Assembly (NCBI GenBank): GCA_020073365.1
Contig: JAIQFL010000036.1
Span: forward strand, 1-48,772
DNA from: Terriglobia bacterium
Lineage (GTDB): Bacteria > Acidobacteriota > Terriglobia > Bryobacterales > Bryobacteraceae
Direction: 5' to 3'
DNA length: 48,772 bases
How positions within the stretch are numbered: position 1 is the stretch's first letter; the number at the start of each line of letters is the position of its first letter. Below, piece by piece: positions 19,693 to 28,245 of this stretch. The notes below the pieces were generated by a model. That model saw only the letters and a list, made by a program, of their open reading frames with translations. It searched no databases and was not told where the DNA came from. The position numbers and the translations under genes were made by a program.

Positions 19693-20415
19693 ATGCCTGG
19701 ACATACCGACGAAGTCTGGAAGACATCCTCCGTGGTTGCGGTCTACTTGCAAGGCGTGCGCGCAGCGATCCCGCTGGCGCAGGAGCAGATCGATATCATG
19801 CTCCGGCTCCTCGCAGCGTTGGGACAGCCGATTCGCAGCTTCCTGGATTTGGGGTCGGGCGATGGCGTCCTCGCGGCAGCGATCCTCGATCGCTACCCGG
19901 GAGCGGAGGGAGTGCTGGTCGATTTCTCCGGGCCGATGATCGAGGCGGCGAGAAACCGCTTCGCGCATCAAAACGCCTCGGTTCGCTTCGTCAACGCGGA
20001 CTACGGCCCCGCATCCTGGACGGGCTCCGTCGAAAAATGGGGTCCTTATGACGCGATCGTATCGGGCTACTCCATCCATCATCAGCCGGACACCCGCAAG
20101 CGAGGGATCTACGCCGAGCTTTTCCGCCTGTTGCGCCCGGGCGGCATCTTCATCAATGTGGAGCATGTCGCGTCGGCATCCGGCTGGGTTGCTTCTGTGC
20201 ACGACGATCTGTTCATCGATCATCTGTGTCATGGGCGCCCAGGCACGAGCCGCGCCGAGATAGCAGAGACCTATTACCATCGCCCCGATAAAGAGGCGAA
20301 TATCCTGGCGCCGGTGGAACTCCAGTGCCAGTGGCTCCGCGAAATCGGGTTCGCCGATGTGGATTGCTACTTGAAGGTTTTTGAGCTCGCCGTATTCGGC
20401 GGCCGGCGCCCTTGA
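19693..20415 (+). CDS. Class I SAM-dependent methyltransferase
   Basis: The 240-residue protein has methyltransferase motif I in FLDLGSGDGVLAAAIL (DLGSGDG at 52-58), an acidic residue after strand 2 (VLVDFSGPMIEAARNRF), the VRFVNADYG motif and YDAIVSGYSIHHQPD at the motif IV position, and the LRPGGIFINVEHV post-motif strand. This is the methyltransferase-12/25-like fold that transfers a methyl group from S-adenosylmethionine to a small molecule or other substrate. The C-terminal half has a substrate-binding helical cap. The substrate is unknown. It stands alone between the broken VapBC and a TolC-family gene. The ATG at 19693 has only a weak ribosome binding site. Confidence 0.85.
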   Translation: MPGHTDEVWKTSSVVAVYLQGVRAAIPLAQEQIDIMLRLLAALGQPIRSFLDLGSGDGVLAAAILDRYPGAEGVLVDFSGPMIEAARNRFAHQNASVRFVNADYGPASWTGSVEKWGPYDAIVSGYSIHHQPDTRKRGIYAELFRLLRPGGIFINVEHVASASGWVASVHDDLFIDHLCHGRPGTSRAEIAETYYHRPDKEANILAPVELQCQWLREIGFADVDCYLKVFELAVFGGRRP

Positions 20416-20426
20416 GGACCCTGTGG

Positions 20427-20462
20427 GCAGCCAATCCGGGCTGCAGCCGCCTTTCAGGCGGC
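20427..20462. repeat. Double hairpin, variable-stem family
   Basis: Two adjacent stems, GCAGCC/GGCTGC (20427-20444) and GCCGCC/GGCGGC (20446-20462), follow the methyltransferase stop. The arrangement of two small hairpins separated by one or two bases also occurs at 41841-41883 and 42631-42667. Confidence 0.6.
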
Positions 20463-20514
20463 CAAGCCGGCCGTAGCACCGGCTGAATCGCCACTGCGCC
20501 TCTACAATGAAATC

Positions 20515-21870
20515 ATGTTCAGAGCGACACTCTTCTTCCTTGCGTTGCCCTGCGCCCTCCGTGGCGAGGTTCACCCTATGACGCTGCGTCAGGCGGTGGA
20601 AACCGGGGTCCGCCAGAACCCGGACATCGCCCTGGCTCGCCTCGATGAGGAGAAGGCGCGGCAGGCGGTCCGGGTAGCCCGCGGTCCCTTCGCTCCGCGC
20701 GTCACGGTGGGCAGCGGCCTGGCGTATAGCAATGGTTTCCCATTGAGCATCGAAGGGTCGGCGCCCAGCATCGTGCAGGGGCAGGTCGCGCAGTACATCT
20801 TCAATCGCCCGCAGAGCCTTGCCGTGGCGCAGGCGAGGGAGGATGCGCGCGGCGCGTCGCTGGCCGTGGTCAGCAAGCGGGATGAGGTGGCTTACCGCAT
20901 CGCGTCGTTATACTTAGATGCCGAACGCGCCGCCCGCATCGGCGCCCTGGCGCGCAAGGATACCGAAAGCCAGGAGAAGGTGCTGGAGACCGTCCGCGCC
21001 CAGGTAGGTGAAGGGCGCGCCCTGCCGCTGGCGGAGAAGACGGCCCTGTACAACCTGGCGCGCGCCCGCCAGATTGCTGATGGGCTGGCAGACGATCAGG
21101 CCACCGCGGAAACGTCGTTAGCCATCGGCCTCGGTTTTTCGGCCGAAGACCGGGTGCGGCCGGTCGAAGAACAGAGGACTGCGCCCCCACTGCCGCAATC
21201 GGAAGAACAGGCCATTCAGACCGCGCTCGAATCCAGCAGGGACCTGCGCCGCCTGGAATCCCAGATCGTCGCCAAGGAACTGGAAAGACGCGGCGAACGG
21301 GCCACCCGTCTGCCGCGGGCCGATCTGGTAGCGCAATATGGGCTGTTCGCGAAATTCAACAACTACCAGGAATTCTTCCAGAAGTTCCAGCGCAACAATG
21401 GCCAGATTGGGGTCTCTTTCCAACTACCCGTATTGCTCGGCCCCGGCGTGGGAGCGCAAGTGGCGCAGACCGAGACCGACATTTCCCACTTGAAGCTGGA
21501 GTTGAGCAACACGCGGAACCGCCTCGCCGCAGACTTGCAGCAATCGTTCCGTGACGTGAAAAAGGCCGGCACGGCAGCCGACGTTTCCCGGCTGGACCTG
21601 GAGGTCGCGCGCGAGCAACTCTCCGTGACTCTCGCCCAGATGCAGGAAGGCCGTGCTACGCTCCGGCAGGTGGAAGAGGCCCGCGTTCTGGAGAACCAGA
21701 AGTGGATCGCCTTTTACGACGCTCAGTATACCGTCGAAAAGGCCCGATGGAATGTGCTGCGGCTGACTGGAGAGCTGGTGGCATCCATTGGAAACGGGGG
21801 GACAGACGGAACGTTTTCAAGAAACTCACAGACGGAGTCGCAGGCAACGTGTTGCCGGTATCCGCGATGA
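20515..21870 (+). CDS. TolC-family outer-membrane efflux protein
   Basis: The 451-residue protein has a short N-terminal hydrophobic segment (FRATLFFLALPCALRG) consistent with a signal peptide. It is then dominated by long amphipathic helices typical of the outer-membrane efflux fold: MTLRQAVETGVRQNPDIALARL at the start of the first repeat and DLRRLESQIVAKELERR at the start of the second, with a trimeric barrel-tunnel expected. It would be the outer-membrane channel of a tripartite pump or type I secretion system, but no adaptor or pump gene is nearby. The last 20 or so residues, after GELVASIGNGG, do not look like the family. The DNA there overlaps a broken NHL-repeat gene on the other strand, so the 3' end may have been remodelled. 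Confidence 0.85.
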   Translation: MFRATLFFLALPCALRGEVHPMTLRQAVETGVRQNPDIALARLDEEKARQAVRVARGPFAPRVTVGSGLAYSNGFPLSIEGSAPSIVQGQVAQYIFNRPQSLAVAQAREDARGASLAVVSKRDEVAYRIASLYLDAERAARIGALARKDTESQEKVLETVRAQVGEGRALPLAEKTALYNLARARQIADGLADDQATAETSLAIGLGFSAEDRVRPVEEQRTAPPLPQSEEQAIQTALESSRDLRRLESQIVAKELERRGERATRLPRADLVAQYGLFAKFNNYQEFFQKFQRNNGQIGVSFQLPVLLGPGVGAQVAQTETDISHLKLELSNTRNRLAADLQQSFRDVKKAGTAADVSRLDLEVAREQLSVTLAQMQEGRATLRQVEEARVLENQKWIAFYDAQYTVEKARWNVLRLTGELVASIGNGGTDGTFSRNSQTESQATCCRYPR

Positions 21871-21960
21871 ACAGGTCGCTCACGCCGTCCACCGCCACGC
21901 CGCCGTGCTGGTTCAGTTCGGAACTGGCCCACCGTCTCCGGAGACGCCGCAGCCGCACCG
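21800..21960 (-). pseudogene. NHL-repeat protein fragment
   Basis: Read on the minus strand, one frame at about 21915-21950 gives CGVSGDGGPV and another at about 21838-21910 gives ELNQHGGVAVDGVSDLFIADTGNT. Together these form one NHL repeat of the SGDGGP...GGVAVD...LYIADTGN type, split by a frameshift. No start, no further repeats and no stop of a proper gene are present. It is a scrap of a longer beta-propeller protein. It overlaps the last codons of the TolC-family gene on the opposite strand. Confidence 0.6.
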
Positions 21961-21978
21961 CCTTTTAAAATAGTCTCG

Positions 21979-22130
21979 ATGGGAAGCCGGTTCGCCATCC
22001 TTCTCCTCATCCTGCTCGCGGCCCACGCGCAAACGCTTCCCGAACAGGCTGACCGGCCAAATCGTGATTACCGGCATCACGTTCGCCGAAGGCCCTGCAT
22101 TCGACTCCGCGGCCAATCTCTATTTCGGAC
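21979..22130 (+). pseudogene. SMP-30/gluconolactonase-like 5' fragment, frameshifted
   Basis: The first frame, from an ATG at 21979, encodes a signal peptide (FAILLLILLAAHAQ). After about 22045 the protein-like sequence continues in another frame as GQIVITGITFAEGPAFDSAANLYF, which matches the opening metal-binding strand (EGP, then NLYF) of SMP-30/gluconolactonase propellers. The similarity then stops. The gene is frameshifted and lacks most of the propeller, so it cannot be active. The region 22130-22348 holds nothing else I can recognise. Confidence 0.6.
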
Positions 22131-22348
22131 CCGAAAGGGTCGGGCACAAATTCGCCCTTCGGAGCGGGCGTCGGGCGCGCTCACCGTTACTCCGGGCTCT
22201 TATGTTTCCCTGTGCGGTAGAGGCGTGGATGCAGCCGGGAAGTGTCCAGTTACTAAGGGTCCTCCCTCACTCCGTACTCCCAAAGTAATGGCAACCGTAT
22301 CACCGCCGGTCCATCGATTCCCATGCTTTTTCGGCGCACACTGCAGTT

Positions 22349-23068
22349 GTGAACAAGCTTCCCACATTACTGCTCTTTCTGATAGCATCCGCTGGGTTCG
22401 CGAACACCATCAGGGTCACCGGGCTACCGGCCAATACTCAGTACGGCACCTACAACGGATTTGCCTTCGCCACCATCGACGGGGCTCCCGCACAGCTCAT
22501 TTGCGACGATTTCAACCACGACACGTTTGTGCCATCCGGCAATATGACCTACAATCTGTCGACGTTGACGGGCCCGAATCCGCTCCAGTACGCCAGGTTC
22601 GTCGACCCGAACCAATGGGACAGCAGCATAGTCAGGTATGAAGAGGCGGCCGTGCTGCTGATTGGACTGCGCCAAACCGGACCAGGGTACCTGCTCGACC
22701 TGACCGCGGACTACCAGTACGCGTTGTGGATGCTGTTCACGCCCGGGGTGACGCCCCCCAATGCCACCGCGCAAACACTATTGAATGACGCGGCCGCGAG
22801 CGTGCAGCACTCGCGGAGTTCCAATCAGCCGTTGTACTCGGCTCTGCGTATCTATACGCCAACTGCGGCCTTCGCATCCAATCAGGAATTCCTGAACTTT
22901 GCCTATCCACAACTCGAGGACACGCTCGCGACTCCCGAGCCCTCCCCCATGATCCTGATTGCGATTGGGATTGCCGCCATGACTCTCAGCGGCGGTTCAC
23001 GCCGTCTGCGGCAGCTTCGGGACGCTAAGGTTAGGTCGGATAGTACCCGTCACGGGTCTGGACAATGA
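22349..23068 (+). CDS. PEP-CTERM sorting-domain protein
   Basis: The 239-residue secreted protein has an N-terminal signal peptide (LPTLLLFLIASAGFAN) and a C-terminal PEP-CTERM-like signal: TPEPSPMILIAIGIAAMTLSGGSRRLRQ, that is, a PEP motif, a membrane helix and a basic end. Such proteins are processed by exosortase and often end up in extracellular polymer or on the cell surface. The middle is rich in Asn, Thr and aromatics, with an LICDDFNHDTFVPSGNMTY segment. No exosortase gene is in the window. The start is a GTG at 22349. Its last 38 bp overlap the convergent VWA-protein gene; the sequence after about residue 222 is probably not essential. Confidence 0.8.
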   Translation: MNKLPTLLLFLIASAGFANTIRVTGLPANTQYGTYNGFAFATIDGAPAQLICDDFNHDTFVPSGNMTYNLSTLTGPNPLQYARFVDPNQWDSSIVRYEEAAVLLIGLRQTGPGYLLDLTADYQYALWMLFTPGVTPPNATAQTLLNDAAASVQHSRSSNQPLYSALRIYTPTAAFASNQEFLNFAYPQLEDTLATPEPSPMILIAIGIAAMTLSGGSRRLRQLRDAKVRSDSTRHGSGQ

Positions 23069-24128
23069 GGCCCTTTGGCTTGGTCGTGAGGTGGATCCGT
23101 CGATAGCCGGCCACCGCACCCGTCTGGTCGGGCGTGTAGCCGAGGCTGTACTGGTTGCGCAAGTCTTCTTCTATAGAGGCGAAGACCTTGTCAATCGGCT
23201 GTCTTCTGGAGACTTCGAAGAACCGGCCGCCGGTCTCCCGAGAGATCTGCTCCAGAACCTTTTTTCCGTCCGGACGATTCATTCCGGGGAATGGTCCACC
23301 CCGGCCCATGCCGCCGCGACGCCCCATCCCTCGGCCGCCGAAGCCGCCGAGGCCGCTATAAGCGGCATTCGGGTCCTCGAACAGAATGGAGAAGACCAGC
23401 GTATCGGCCCGCTGCGCCGCTTCGACTGCCGCGGAGAGGGTCACTTTGCTGCCGGTATCAACGCCGTCGGTGAGCAGGATGAGGGCCTTACGGCCGGTCT
23501 GTTTCTTCATCAGCTCGTTGGCCGCCAGCAGCACGGCATCGTACATACAAGTGCCCCCACCGCCGCGCCGGCCGCCGCCGCCCCCGCCCCCTGGGTAGCC
23601 GCCTCCCCCTGGGTACTGGGGCGGACCTTGGCCGCGCCTGCCCAACTGGCGCGGTTGCCCGGTTTCGAGCAGGTCCAAAGCCTTTTCAAGCTTTTCGCGC
23701 GATGACGTAAGATCTTGTAATAGTTCGACTTCGAAGTCAAAGTGAATGACGAAAGCAAGGTCTTTATCCTCCCGTAACACCTGTCTCAGAAAGTGGAAAC
23801 TGGCGTCCCGTTCCTCGGGAAGTACATTGCGCGTGCTGCCGCTGGTATCCACCAGCAGACCCAGGGTCAGGGGAAGGTTGGTTTCCCGCGAAAAGTACGA
23901 AATGGTCTGCGGGCGGCCGTCCTCATCCAGCAGGAAATCCTCCTTACTCAGGTCCTTGACGACTTGACCCTTCTTATCCCGGACGGTGGCAAACAGGTTG
24001 ACCACCTTGACGCCGGCCTTGAAGGTCGTGTCGTGCGGATCCTGCCGACTCCACAGCAGGCGAGACGCAGGAAGAAGCGCGAGCGCCGAGAACAGTCCTC
24101 TCCGTGAGATCTGGTTTTCGAATCCCAT
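23031..24128 (-). CDS. VWA-domain protein with two Gly/Arg-rich inserts
   Basis: The 365-residue protein starts at the ATG at 24128 with SRRGLFSALALLPASRLLW, a twin-arginine-like export signal. A short N-terminal domain (about 40-95: VNLFATVRDKKGQVVKDLSKEDF, ISYFSRETN) precedes a von Willebrand factor A domain with MIDAS motif LLVDTSGSTRN and a second metal-site element in ALILLTDGVDTGS. This is the acidobacterial VWFA-containing family, of unknown function. Two insertions are striking: a Pro/Gly/Arg-rich run at about 180-210 just before TCMYDAVLLAA, and a second Gly/Arg/Met-rich run at about 280-305. It converges on and overlaps the PEP-CTERM gene by 38 bp. Confidence 0.88.
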   Translation of the reverse strand: MGFENQISRRGLFSALALLPASRLLWSRQDPHDTTFKAGVKVVNLFATVRDKKGQVVKDLSKEDFLLDEDGRPQTISYFSRETNLPLTLGLLVDTSGSTRNVLPEERDASFHFLRQVLREDKDLAFVIHFDFEVELLQDLTSSREKLEKALDLLETGQPRQLGRRGQGPPQYPGGGGYPGGGGGGGRRGGGGTCMYDAVLLAANELMKKQTGRKALILLTDGVDTGSKVTLSAAVEAAQRADTLVFSILFEDPNAAYSGLGGFGGRGMGRRGGMGRGGPFPGMNRPDGKKVLEQISRETGGRFFEVSRRQPIDKVFASIEEDLRNQYSLGYTPDQTGAVAGYRRIHLTTKPKGLIVQTRDGYYPT

Positions 24129-24187
24129 TTGTTTACTAGAGATGTGTGAGATGGGCAACCGGTTACCCGCCGCAAGAAGCCGGGCCC

Positions 24188-25273
24188 TCAGACTCCCCAT
24201 CGCCAGGCGTCGAGAATCTCCTCGATCTCCCCTTGGACTTTTGTGCGGGCGGGAGCGCGCTCGGCACCCGATGCCAGCAAGTCGTCGTATTTGGTGTGAC
24301 GGTGACGAACCGCCGCGATCACCGCGAGCGAAACCGCATCGCTATCCAGCTTCCTGCCGGCCGCGCTCCGTCCAACGCGCCCGCTGCCGCGCCGGGCAGT
24401 GTGCTCAGCGATCTTTTGCGCCTCCAATGGCGGACAGCCGGGGAACATGGCCTGGATCTTCGACTTCATCTGCTCCACGAAGACGGTGTCTTCCTTTTTG
24501 CGAGCGGCGGCGCCTCTTTCCCGTTGGCGCGCCCGTTCCGGAGCGTCGGCGGCACACTCTTCCTCGGCCTGCTGGATGGCCGCTTCGGTGACCAGGATTC
24601 CCTGGCGTTCGTAACGGCCCCGCGATCGGCTAAACTCCACCACCACGGCGTGAGACTCACTGTATTTGGTGGCGCGGCGGGTGAGTGCCGTATCGCCGCG
24701 CGGAAGAAACTCCAGGTCGCCCATGCCCGCGCACGCCAGGCACAATGGCTGGCTCGCCTCCATGGAGAGGAAGCTCCCGGAAGGCAGGTCGACGCCGCAC
24801 TCGGAACAGGCGGCATCGCGCCGGTTGAGGAACACCACGCGCTCCGGAGGCTTGCTGATCTGTTTCTCGACCGTTTGCTTCTTGCGTTCGGAAAGCCCGG
24901 GCGAGACGTAGTGGGAGCGAAGCGCCTCGTCCAGTCCGGCGTACTTCGCACCGGTGATGCGCAACTCCTGCTCGCCCTCGCGCGTGGTGCGCACGTAGCG
25001 GGCCTCCACCGGCTGAAGGCCGCGTGACGCCGCCCATTGGCGAAAGATCCCGAGGGCGCTGGCAATCTTTTCGGGGCTGCCTTGAATCATGTCCTCGAGA
25101 AGGGCGAGGCGTCCCTTGCGCCACGCCTCCACATTCGACGGAGCCAGCAGCCCCATGCGCACCAGCACATCGATGGCGCTGACGTGCTGCTGATCTTCGA
25201 GCGCACCCTCTGCCGCGCGGATGACGCGATCCTCGATGGTCGCCTTTGGTTTTAGTTTTGTCACCGGACCCAT
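24188..25273 (-). CDS. DUF2293-containing protein with zinc-binding cysteines
   Basis: The 361-residue product starts at the ATG at 25273; the open frame upstream looks non-coding. The C-terminal region, FPGCPPLEAQKIAEHTARRGSGRVGRSAAGRKLDSDAVSLAVIAAVRHRHTKYDDLLA, matches the DUF2293 domain found in bacteria and fungi, of unknown function. In the middle a CSECGVDLPSGSF and CLACAGMGDLEFLP pair provides two Cys-X2-Cys knuckles, a likely zinc site. The N-terminal part (AAEGALEDQQHVSAIDVLVRMGLL) is helical. It lies 59 bp upstream of the VWA gene in the same direction, though no functional link is evident. Confidence 0.85.
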   Translation of the reverse strand: MGPVTKLKPKATIEDRVIRAAEGALEDQQHVSAIDVLVRMGLLAPSNVEAWRKGRLALLEDMIQGSPEKIASALGIFRQWAASRGLQPVEARYVRTTREGEQELRITGAKYAGLDEALRSHYVSPGLSERKKQTVEKQISKPPERVVFLNRRDAACSECGVDLPSGSFLSMEASQPLCLACAGMGDLEFLPRGDTALTRRATKYSESHAVVVEFSRSRGRYERQGILVTEAAIQQAEEECAADAPERARQRERGAAARKKEDTVFVEQMKSKIQAMFPGCPPLEAQKIAEHTARRGSGRVGRSAAGRKLDSDAVSLAVIAAVRHRHTKYDDLLASGAERAPARTKVQGEIEEILDAWRWGV

Positions 25274-25451
25274 ACTCTTTTGATTCGATCTTAGCGCCGG
25301 ACGACTCAGGCTCTGCAATTGTTCAGTCTGTTCCGCCTGCTTCACACGTGTCTCCGAGTTTCTACCACGCACCGTCGCGCCTGCCTTCCAAATCAACGCA
25401 TTCCGAAATGGCGGTTCAGGTGCATATACGGACCGGCGGCAGGTGAGCAAC

Positions 25452-26234
25452 ATGCTGAGTTCGCCGAAGCGCTCCGCCCTGATCTCGGGGCTTCTCCACG
25501 CGGCAGCCATTGTGCTGGTCGTCGTCGCAACCCGCGTCAAACCTCTACCTCCCGCCGAGTCGCGCGTCACTCTGCTGGTGCCTCGCGATATCGGCAGATA
25601 CATTCCGCACCTTCCGCAGCAGGGCGGGCGGGGCGGAGGAGGCGCCGGCGACCTCACCCCTGCCAGCCGCGGCCCCTTGCCGAGAGTGGCCCTCCGGCAG
25701 TTCACTCCACCCGCCGCGGTCATTCGCAATTACAACCCGCAACTGGCAATGGAGCCCACCATCGTGGGCAGTCCGCAAATCATGGCGGCCATGCCGAACA
25801 TGCCGTTGGGCGATCCCAACGGAGTGGCCGGACCGCCATCGGGCGGCCGCGGGAAACGCGGCGGAATCGGGGACGGCGATGGTACCGGAGTGGGTGACAA
25901 GGACGGCCCGGGTTACGGCGATGACGACAACCCGGGAGTCGCCGGACGTACCCACATCGTGGGTACCATCACCGCGCCGACGCTGTTGGTGAAGATCGAC
26001 CCCGAGTACACGGTTGAGGCGCGACGCGCCAAGCTCCAAGGCGTCGTGGTATTGCACATCGAAGTGGATGCGCAGGGCCAGCCGCGGAATATCAAATTGG
26101 TGGAGAGCCTCGGACTGGGCCTGGACGAGCGCGCCATCGAAGCTGTACGCCAGTGGAAGTTCCATCCTGGGACCATCAACGGGAAGCCGGCGGTTACTAC
26201 GGCGCTGGTTCACGTGACTTTCCGCCTGTTGTGA
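25452..26234 (+). CDS. TonB-family energy-transduction protein
   Basis: The protein has about 260 residues. An N-terminal membrane helix (ALISGLLHAAAIVLVVVATRV) is followed by a periplasmic Pro/Gly-rich spacer including RGGGGAG and a Gly/Asp-rich stretch at about 140-165. The C-terminal TonB domain contains KIDPEYTVEARRAKLQGVVVLHIEVDAQGQPRNIKLVESLGLGLDERAIEAVRQWKFHPG, with the GVVVL strand and the WKF signature. It would couple the proton-motive force to TonB-dependent receptors. The Asp/Gly-rich linker replaces the usual Pro-Lys-rich one. The start is either the ATG at 25452, preceded by AGGTGA, or the GTG at 25443; I prefer the ATG. Confidence 0.87.
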   Translation: MLSSPKRSALISGLLHAAAIVLVVVATRVKPLPPAESRVTLLVPRDIGRYIPHLPQQGGRGGGGAGDLTPASRGPLPRVALRQFTPPAAVIRNYNPQLAMEPTIVGSPQIMAAMPNMPLGDPNGVAGPPSGGRGKRGGIGDGDGTGVGDKDGPGYGDDDNPGVAGRTHIVGTITAPTLLVKIDPEYTVEARRAKLQGVVVLHIEVDAQGQPRNIKLVESLGLGLDERAIEAVRQWKFHPGTINGKPAVTTALVHVTFRLL

Positions 26235-26267
26235 CCGGTAGCATAGCCTACCCGTCTTCTAAGTCCA

Positions 26268-26465
26268 TCAGCGCCCGGATTCAGCCCGGCCGCGCCACAT
26301 ATCCGAGCAGACGAACTCGATCTGCGAAGATAGTCGTAGCCGGGCGCCCGCCGGTGGCACCCTCGAGCAGATCGCCGCCGAGCCCTCCCGCGGCCGGACC
26401 ACCACTTCAATGATCTTCTTGTGGGCAGCGAACCATCCCGCTGGTAGACGAATCCCCGAAATCAC
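26268..26465 (-). pseudogene. Scrap of ISL3-type transposase
   Basis: At 26295-26330 on the minus strand the frame reads SSQIEFVCSDMW, close to a conserved segment of ISL3-family DDE transposases (IxxVCSDMWxxY). Upstream residues include a VVVRPREGS segment, but there is no intact gene, no terminal inverted repeats were found, and the frame ends soon after. I take it as a short relic of an insertion sequence between tonB and xylB. The identification rests on one motif. Confidence 0.4.
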
Positions 26466-26471
26466 AACCTC

Positions 26472-27962
26472 TCAAAACGCTGCGATCTGTTCATAGATGG
26501 GCTTCAGCGCCGGGTACAGCGCTCGATACACTCGATGCCCCTTCTCATAGAATGCCCGATCCGCCGCGGCCGGAGCAATCGAGTCTGTTTCGCGAATGGC
26601 GGCACGACAGACCTCGGGGACGGAACCATATTCCCCCGTTCCCGCCAGCGCCAGCAGGGCGGCGCCGTAGGCCGAGCCTTCCTGGGTTTGGAGCGTGACC
26701 ACACGCCGATTCAGGATGCCTGCCAGCAATTGCCGCCAGAACGCGCTTTGCCCGCCGCCCCCCGAAGCGCGCACGGAATTGATGGGGACGCCCAGGGCCT
26801 CGATGATGTCGAGGCAATCGCGCTGGCTGTAGGAGACGCCTTCGATCACCGCGCGGATCAGATCGGCGCGAGTGTGGCTGGCGGTGAGTCCGATCCAGCC
26901 GCCGCGCGCGGTGGCATCCAAATGGGGGGTGCGCTCGCCCATGAGGTAAGGCAGCCAGAAAAGACCCTGCGCGCCTGCGGGCGATAGCGCGGCCTCGGCG
27001 GTGAGCGCGTCGTACGACGAACCCGCCGCAAGTTGATTGCGGAACCACTGCAGGCTGAGCCCGGCGCCTTGCGTGACCCCCATCACGTGCCACTTGTTGG
27101 GTACGGCGTGGCAGAACGTGTGGACGCGGCCGGCGGGATCGTACGCCACTTTTTCCATGTGCGCGAACACCACGCCGGAGGTTCCCAGCGTGCACGAGAC
27201 GATGCCCTCCTCTACAATGCCGTTGCCCACGGCGCTGGCGGCCTGGTCGCCGCCGCCGCCCACCACGGGCGTCCCGGCATCGAGGCCCGTGAGCTCCGCG
27301 ACGCGCGGCGCGATCTTGCCGCTGACCTCGACCGATTCGTAGCAGGCCGGAAGGATGGAGCGGTCCAGGCCCAGGCCATCCATCATCTCCCAGGACCACC
27401 GCCGGTTCACCACGTCGAAGACCGCGGTGCCCGAGGCATCCGAGACTTCGGAGGCAAACTCGCCGGTCAGGCGAAATCGCACATAATCCTTCGGCAGGAG
27501 CATCTTGCGCACGCGCTCGAAATTCCGCGGTTCGTTGTCGCGGACCCACAGCAGCTTGGGCAGCGTGAAGCCGGTGAGCACTGGGTTGGCAATGTATTTC
27601 AATACGGTCTCGCGGCCGAGCCTGGCGTTGACCGCGTCCACCTGCGGCTGGCTGCGCTGGTCGCACCAGATGAGCGAGGGGCGGATCACGCAATCGGCGC
27701 TATCCAGGATGACGAGGCCGTGCATCTGGCCGGAAAGACCGATGCCTTGGACCTGATGGCCGGAGACGCCCGCGGCCGCAAGAACCCCGCGAATGGCGGC
27801 GACCGCGGCATCCCACCAATTCTCGGGGCGCTGTTCGGCCCATAGCGGGCGCTCCATGCGCATATCTTCGTGGGGCGCGGTATACCCCGCGCGGACGCCG
27901 CCGCGCTCGTCGATCAGGAGGGCGCGCGATCCGCCGGTGCCGATGTCGATGCCAAGCCACAT
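26472..27962 (-). CDS. xylB: Xylulokinase
   Basis: The 496-residue FGGY-family kinase phosphorylates D-xylulose to xylulose 5-phosphate, an entry to the pentose phosphate pathway. It opens with the phosphate-binding strand WLGIDIGTGGSRALLID. The substrate motif GLSGQMHGLVILD follows at about 75-88 with ICDQR-like SLIWCDQRSQPQVD. VGGGGDQAASAVGNGIV and GTSGVVFAH form the second ATP-binding part, and GVSYSQRDCLDIIEALG, SVRASGGGGQSAFW and EGSAYGAALLA close the C-terminal domain. These match XylB rather than glycerol kinase. No xylose isomerase gene is in the window, so the pentose source is unknown. The start codon at 27962 is at the family N-terminus. Confidence 0.95.
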   Translation of the reverse strand: MWLGIDIGTGGSRALLIDERGGVRAGYTAPHEDMRMERPLWAEQRPENWWDAAVAAIRGVLAAAGVSGHQVQGIGLSGQMHGLVILDSADCVIRPSLIWCDQRSQPQVDAVNARLGRETVLKYIANPVLTGFTLPKLLWVRDNEPRNFERVRKMLLPKDYVRFRLTGEFASEVSDASGTAVFDVVNRRWSWEMMDGLGLDRSILPACYESVEVSGKIAPRVAELTGLDAGTPVVGGGGDQAASAVGNGIVEEGIVSCTLGTSGVVFAHMEKVAYDPAGRVHTFCHAVPNKWHVMGVTQGAGLSLQWFRNQLAAGSSYDALTAEAALSPAGAQGLFWLPYLMGERTPHLDATARGGWIGLTASHTRADLIRAVIEGVSYSQRDCLDIIEALGVPINSVRASGGGGQSAFWRQLLAGILNRRVVTLQTQEGSAYGAALLALAGTGEYGSVPEVCRAAIRETDSIAPAAADRAFYEKGHRVYRALYPALKPIYEQIAAF

Positions 27963-28044
27963 AGGGATATCGTAGCGTAGGGGAGGAAGGAACAGCCGGC
28001 AAACGCCATTTGTAGCTCATGCAACGATCAGATCGATGAGGTCG

Positions 28045-28245
28045 TTACTCGACGATGTCGTCATAATCGGCGTGGGTCCCTATCCAAAACCAAAGTACTC
28101 CATGGGATGCTTCAACGCCGATGGCACGGTGGTGCAGACCGATACGAGCAGACCAGAATTTGCCCGATAACACGTCCAGAAATCCGTGGAAGCGCGGTGA
28201 ATCAAAGCTCCGTAGACCGCCCAGAGGCATGGTCGCGCAACGCAC
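28045..28245 (-). pseudogene. N-terminally shortened RelE/ParE-type toxin
   Basis: The frame reads KFWSARIGLHHRAIGVEASHGVLWFWIGTHADYDDIVE, the C-terminal half of the RelE/ParE-superfamily plasmid-stabilisation toxins (WSxRIGLHYRALG, WFWIGTHADYD). The N-terminal half, normally about 40 to 50 residues and ending in a PxHPSLxFK motif, is missing or condensed to SFDSPRFHGFLDVLSG. The frame begins inside the antitoxin gene. A short toxin translated from the ATG at 28245 is possible but is probably inactive. It lies directly downstream of a matching antitoxin, so the pair is likely a decaying TA module. Confidence 0.6.

Noticed and set aside
26235-26471. Complete insertion sequence between tonB and xylB
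   Set aside because: Only one transposase motif is visible and no terminal inverted repeats or full open frame were found.
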